In this document: in pieces, positions 63,577 through 64,000 of the stretch | Position numbering within the stretch: position 1 is the first letter of the stretch | Layout: every line of letters begins with the position of its first letter | From: Terriglobia bacterium | Lineage (GTDB): Bacteria > Acidobacteriota > Terriglobia > Terriglobales > Acidobacteriaceae | Length of the DNA stretch: 64,000 nucleotides | NCBI GenBank assembly: GCA_020073185.1 | Contig: JAIQFT010000016.1 | Span: 1 to 64,000 of the forward strand | Direction of reading: 5' to 3' | Made by a program: the position numbers and the translations under genes | The notes under the pieces: generated by a model | Told to the model about the DNA's origin: nothing | The model's database searches: none | What the model saw: only the letters and a program-made list of their open reading frames with translations

Positions 63577-63606
63577 GGCACGGAAGCCGCTCCGTGCCCT
63601 TTTCAT
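63577..63606. terminator. bidirectional terminator
   Basis: GGCACGGA (63577-63584), loop AGCCGC and TCCGTGCC (63591-63598) form an 8-bp stem, extendable by AA/TT. It is followed by CTTTTCATTTC on the plus strand and preceded by AAGAACAAA, giving T-rich DNA on the minus strand. It serves the bicupin gene and the convergent membrane-protein gene. Confidence 0.85.
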
Positions 63607-63639
63607 TTCTTCATCCGTGAAAATCCGCGGCGATCGTGG

Positions 63640-64000
63640 CTACACTTTTGCCGTAGCCGGCTTCACCAACTCGATGATCGCCGGCACGCTGAACACTACC
63701 GCGCTGAACAATAGATCCGACACCACCTCGTTGCGGAAAAACGGCAGTGCGGCGGCATAGCACGCCGCCAGACCGCTGAGGTTGTGTGGGTACATGTTCC
63801 ACACCAGCCACACCGCGAAGTTGCTGATGGCGAAAAACGACACCGCCGTCGCCAGGGCCGCGCCCGCGATCCGCGCCGGGCCGGCATTCCTACCCAGCAG
63901 CGTTCCCAACCCGACCACTGCCGCGTACCAGGCGATGGTGGCAAGATGATCGACCGTGTAGGGATACCCATAGACAAACTTGGTCAGCACGACATCGCTG
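63640..64000 (-). CDS. DUF6580-like membrane protein, 5' end outside the window
   Basis: The frame is open to the window edge, so at least 120 residues of the C-terminal part are seen. About four transmembrane segments: TIAWYAAVVGLGTLLG, GAALATAVSFFAISNFAVWL, then GLAACYAAALPFF and DLLFSAVVFSVPAII. The pattern FFAISNFAVWLVWNMYPHNL is typical of DUF6580 putative transport proteins (ECF-S-like fold). A GTG at 63990 could be an internal start only. Confidence 0.7.
   Translation of the reverse strand, partial: SDVVLTKFVYGYPYTVDHLATIAWYAAVVGLGTLLGRNAGPARIAGAALATAVSFFAISNFAVWLVWNMYPHNLSGLAACYAAALPFFRNEVVSDLLFSAVVFSVPAIIELVKPATAKV

Overview
The window reads as chromosomal DNA of an Acidobacteriota-type bacterium (class Terriglobia, close in style to the uncultured sulfur-metabolising soil and peat lineages). 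This is inference. It rests on GC-rich coding DNA, family content (CstA, BON-domain protein, DUF4197, MXAN_5187-like protein, several RND pumps, TPR proteins) and odd low-complexity intergenic strings. Only one RNA gene is visible, tRNA-Cys. I see no insertion sequence, prophage or CRISPR array.

Layout. 0.2-4.6 kb: tRNA-Cys, a small lipoprotein, an NmrA-like reductase, a STAS protein without a phosphoacceptor, a decayed Cys-rich locus, a PilZ protein and a DUF4197 lipoprotein. 4.7-19.9 kb: a dissimilatory sulfite reductase (dsr) operon read on the minus strand in the order dsrA, dsrB, dsrL-like, dsrC, RsbRD-N protein (dsrT-like), dsrM, dsrK, dsrJ, dsrO, dsrP, YeiH-type transporter, 50-aa membrane protein, SUMT-methyltransferase-like fusion, dsrD, dsrN, with sirC divergent. 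20.2-24.5 kb: DUF2461, a CoA-semialdehyde dehydrogenase, a BON protein and panE. 24.6-27.0 kb: a type II restriction-modification island inserted into a gene cluster. 27.1-29.9 kb: two Get3/ArsA-like ATPases plus two paralogous ~90-aa partners. 30.6-34.1 kb: CstA and a MacB-type permease. 34.4-38.4 kb: a PilZ protein and a three-gene cell-envelope operon (lytic transglycosylase, FlgO-like, membrane protein). 38.5-50.3 kb: five RND efflux genes. 50.5-64 kb: a spermidine synthase-like membrane protein, acpS, citrate synthase, a LuxR-type response regulator, an MXAN_5187-like protein, a PD-(D/E)XK protein, purH, a large TPR protein, a dGTPase-like HD hydrolase, a secreted bicupin and a partial membrane protein at the edge.

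How it works together. DsrAB would reduce (or run in reverse on) sulfite. DsrC carries the sulfur as a trisulfide to the membrane complex DsrMKJOP. SirC, the SUMT domain and DsrN provide and amidate siroheme. DsrD normally marks the reductive direction. The DsrL-like protein, normally NAD(P)H-linked, has lost its NAD(P)H domain here. Sat, AprAB and QmoABC are not in this window, so full sulfate reduction cannot be claimed from it.

The most unusual observations are: (1) the shortened DsrL; (2) the SUMT fusion; (3) the paired ArsA/Get3 ATPases, one with a natural Asp-to-Asn change at the catalytic switch residue, encoded with two matched small proteins; (4) the restriction island that left only the last ~35 codons of a further ATPase paralog fused by overlap to panE; (5) four Crp-type palindromes, at dsrA/sirC, PilZ, DUF2461 and purH.
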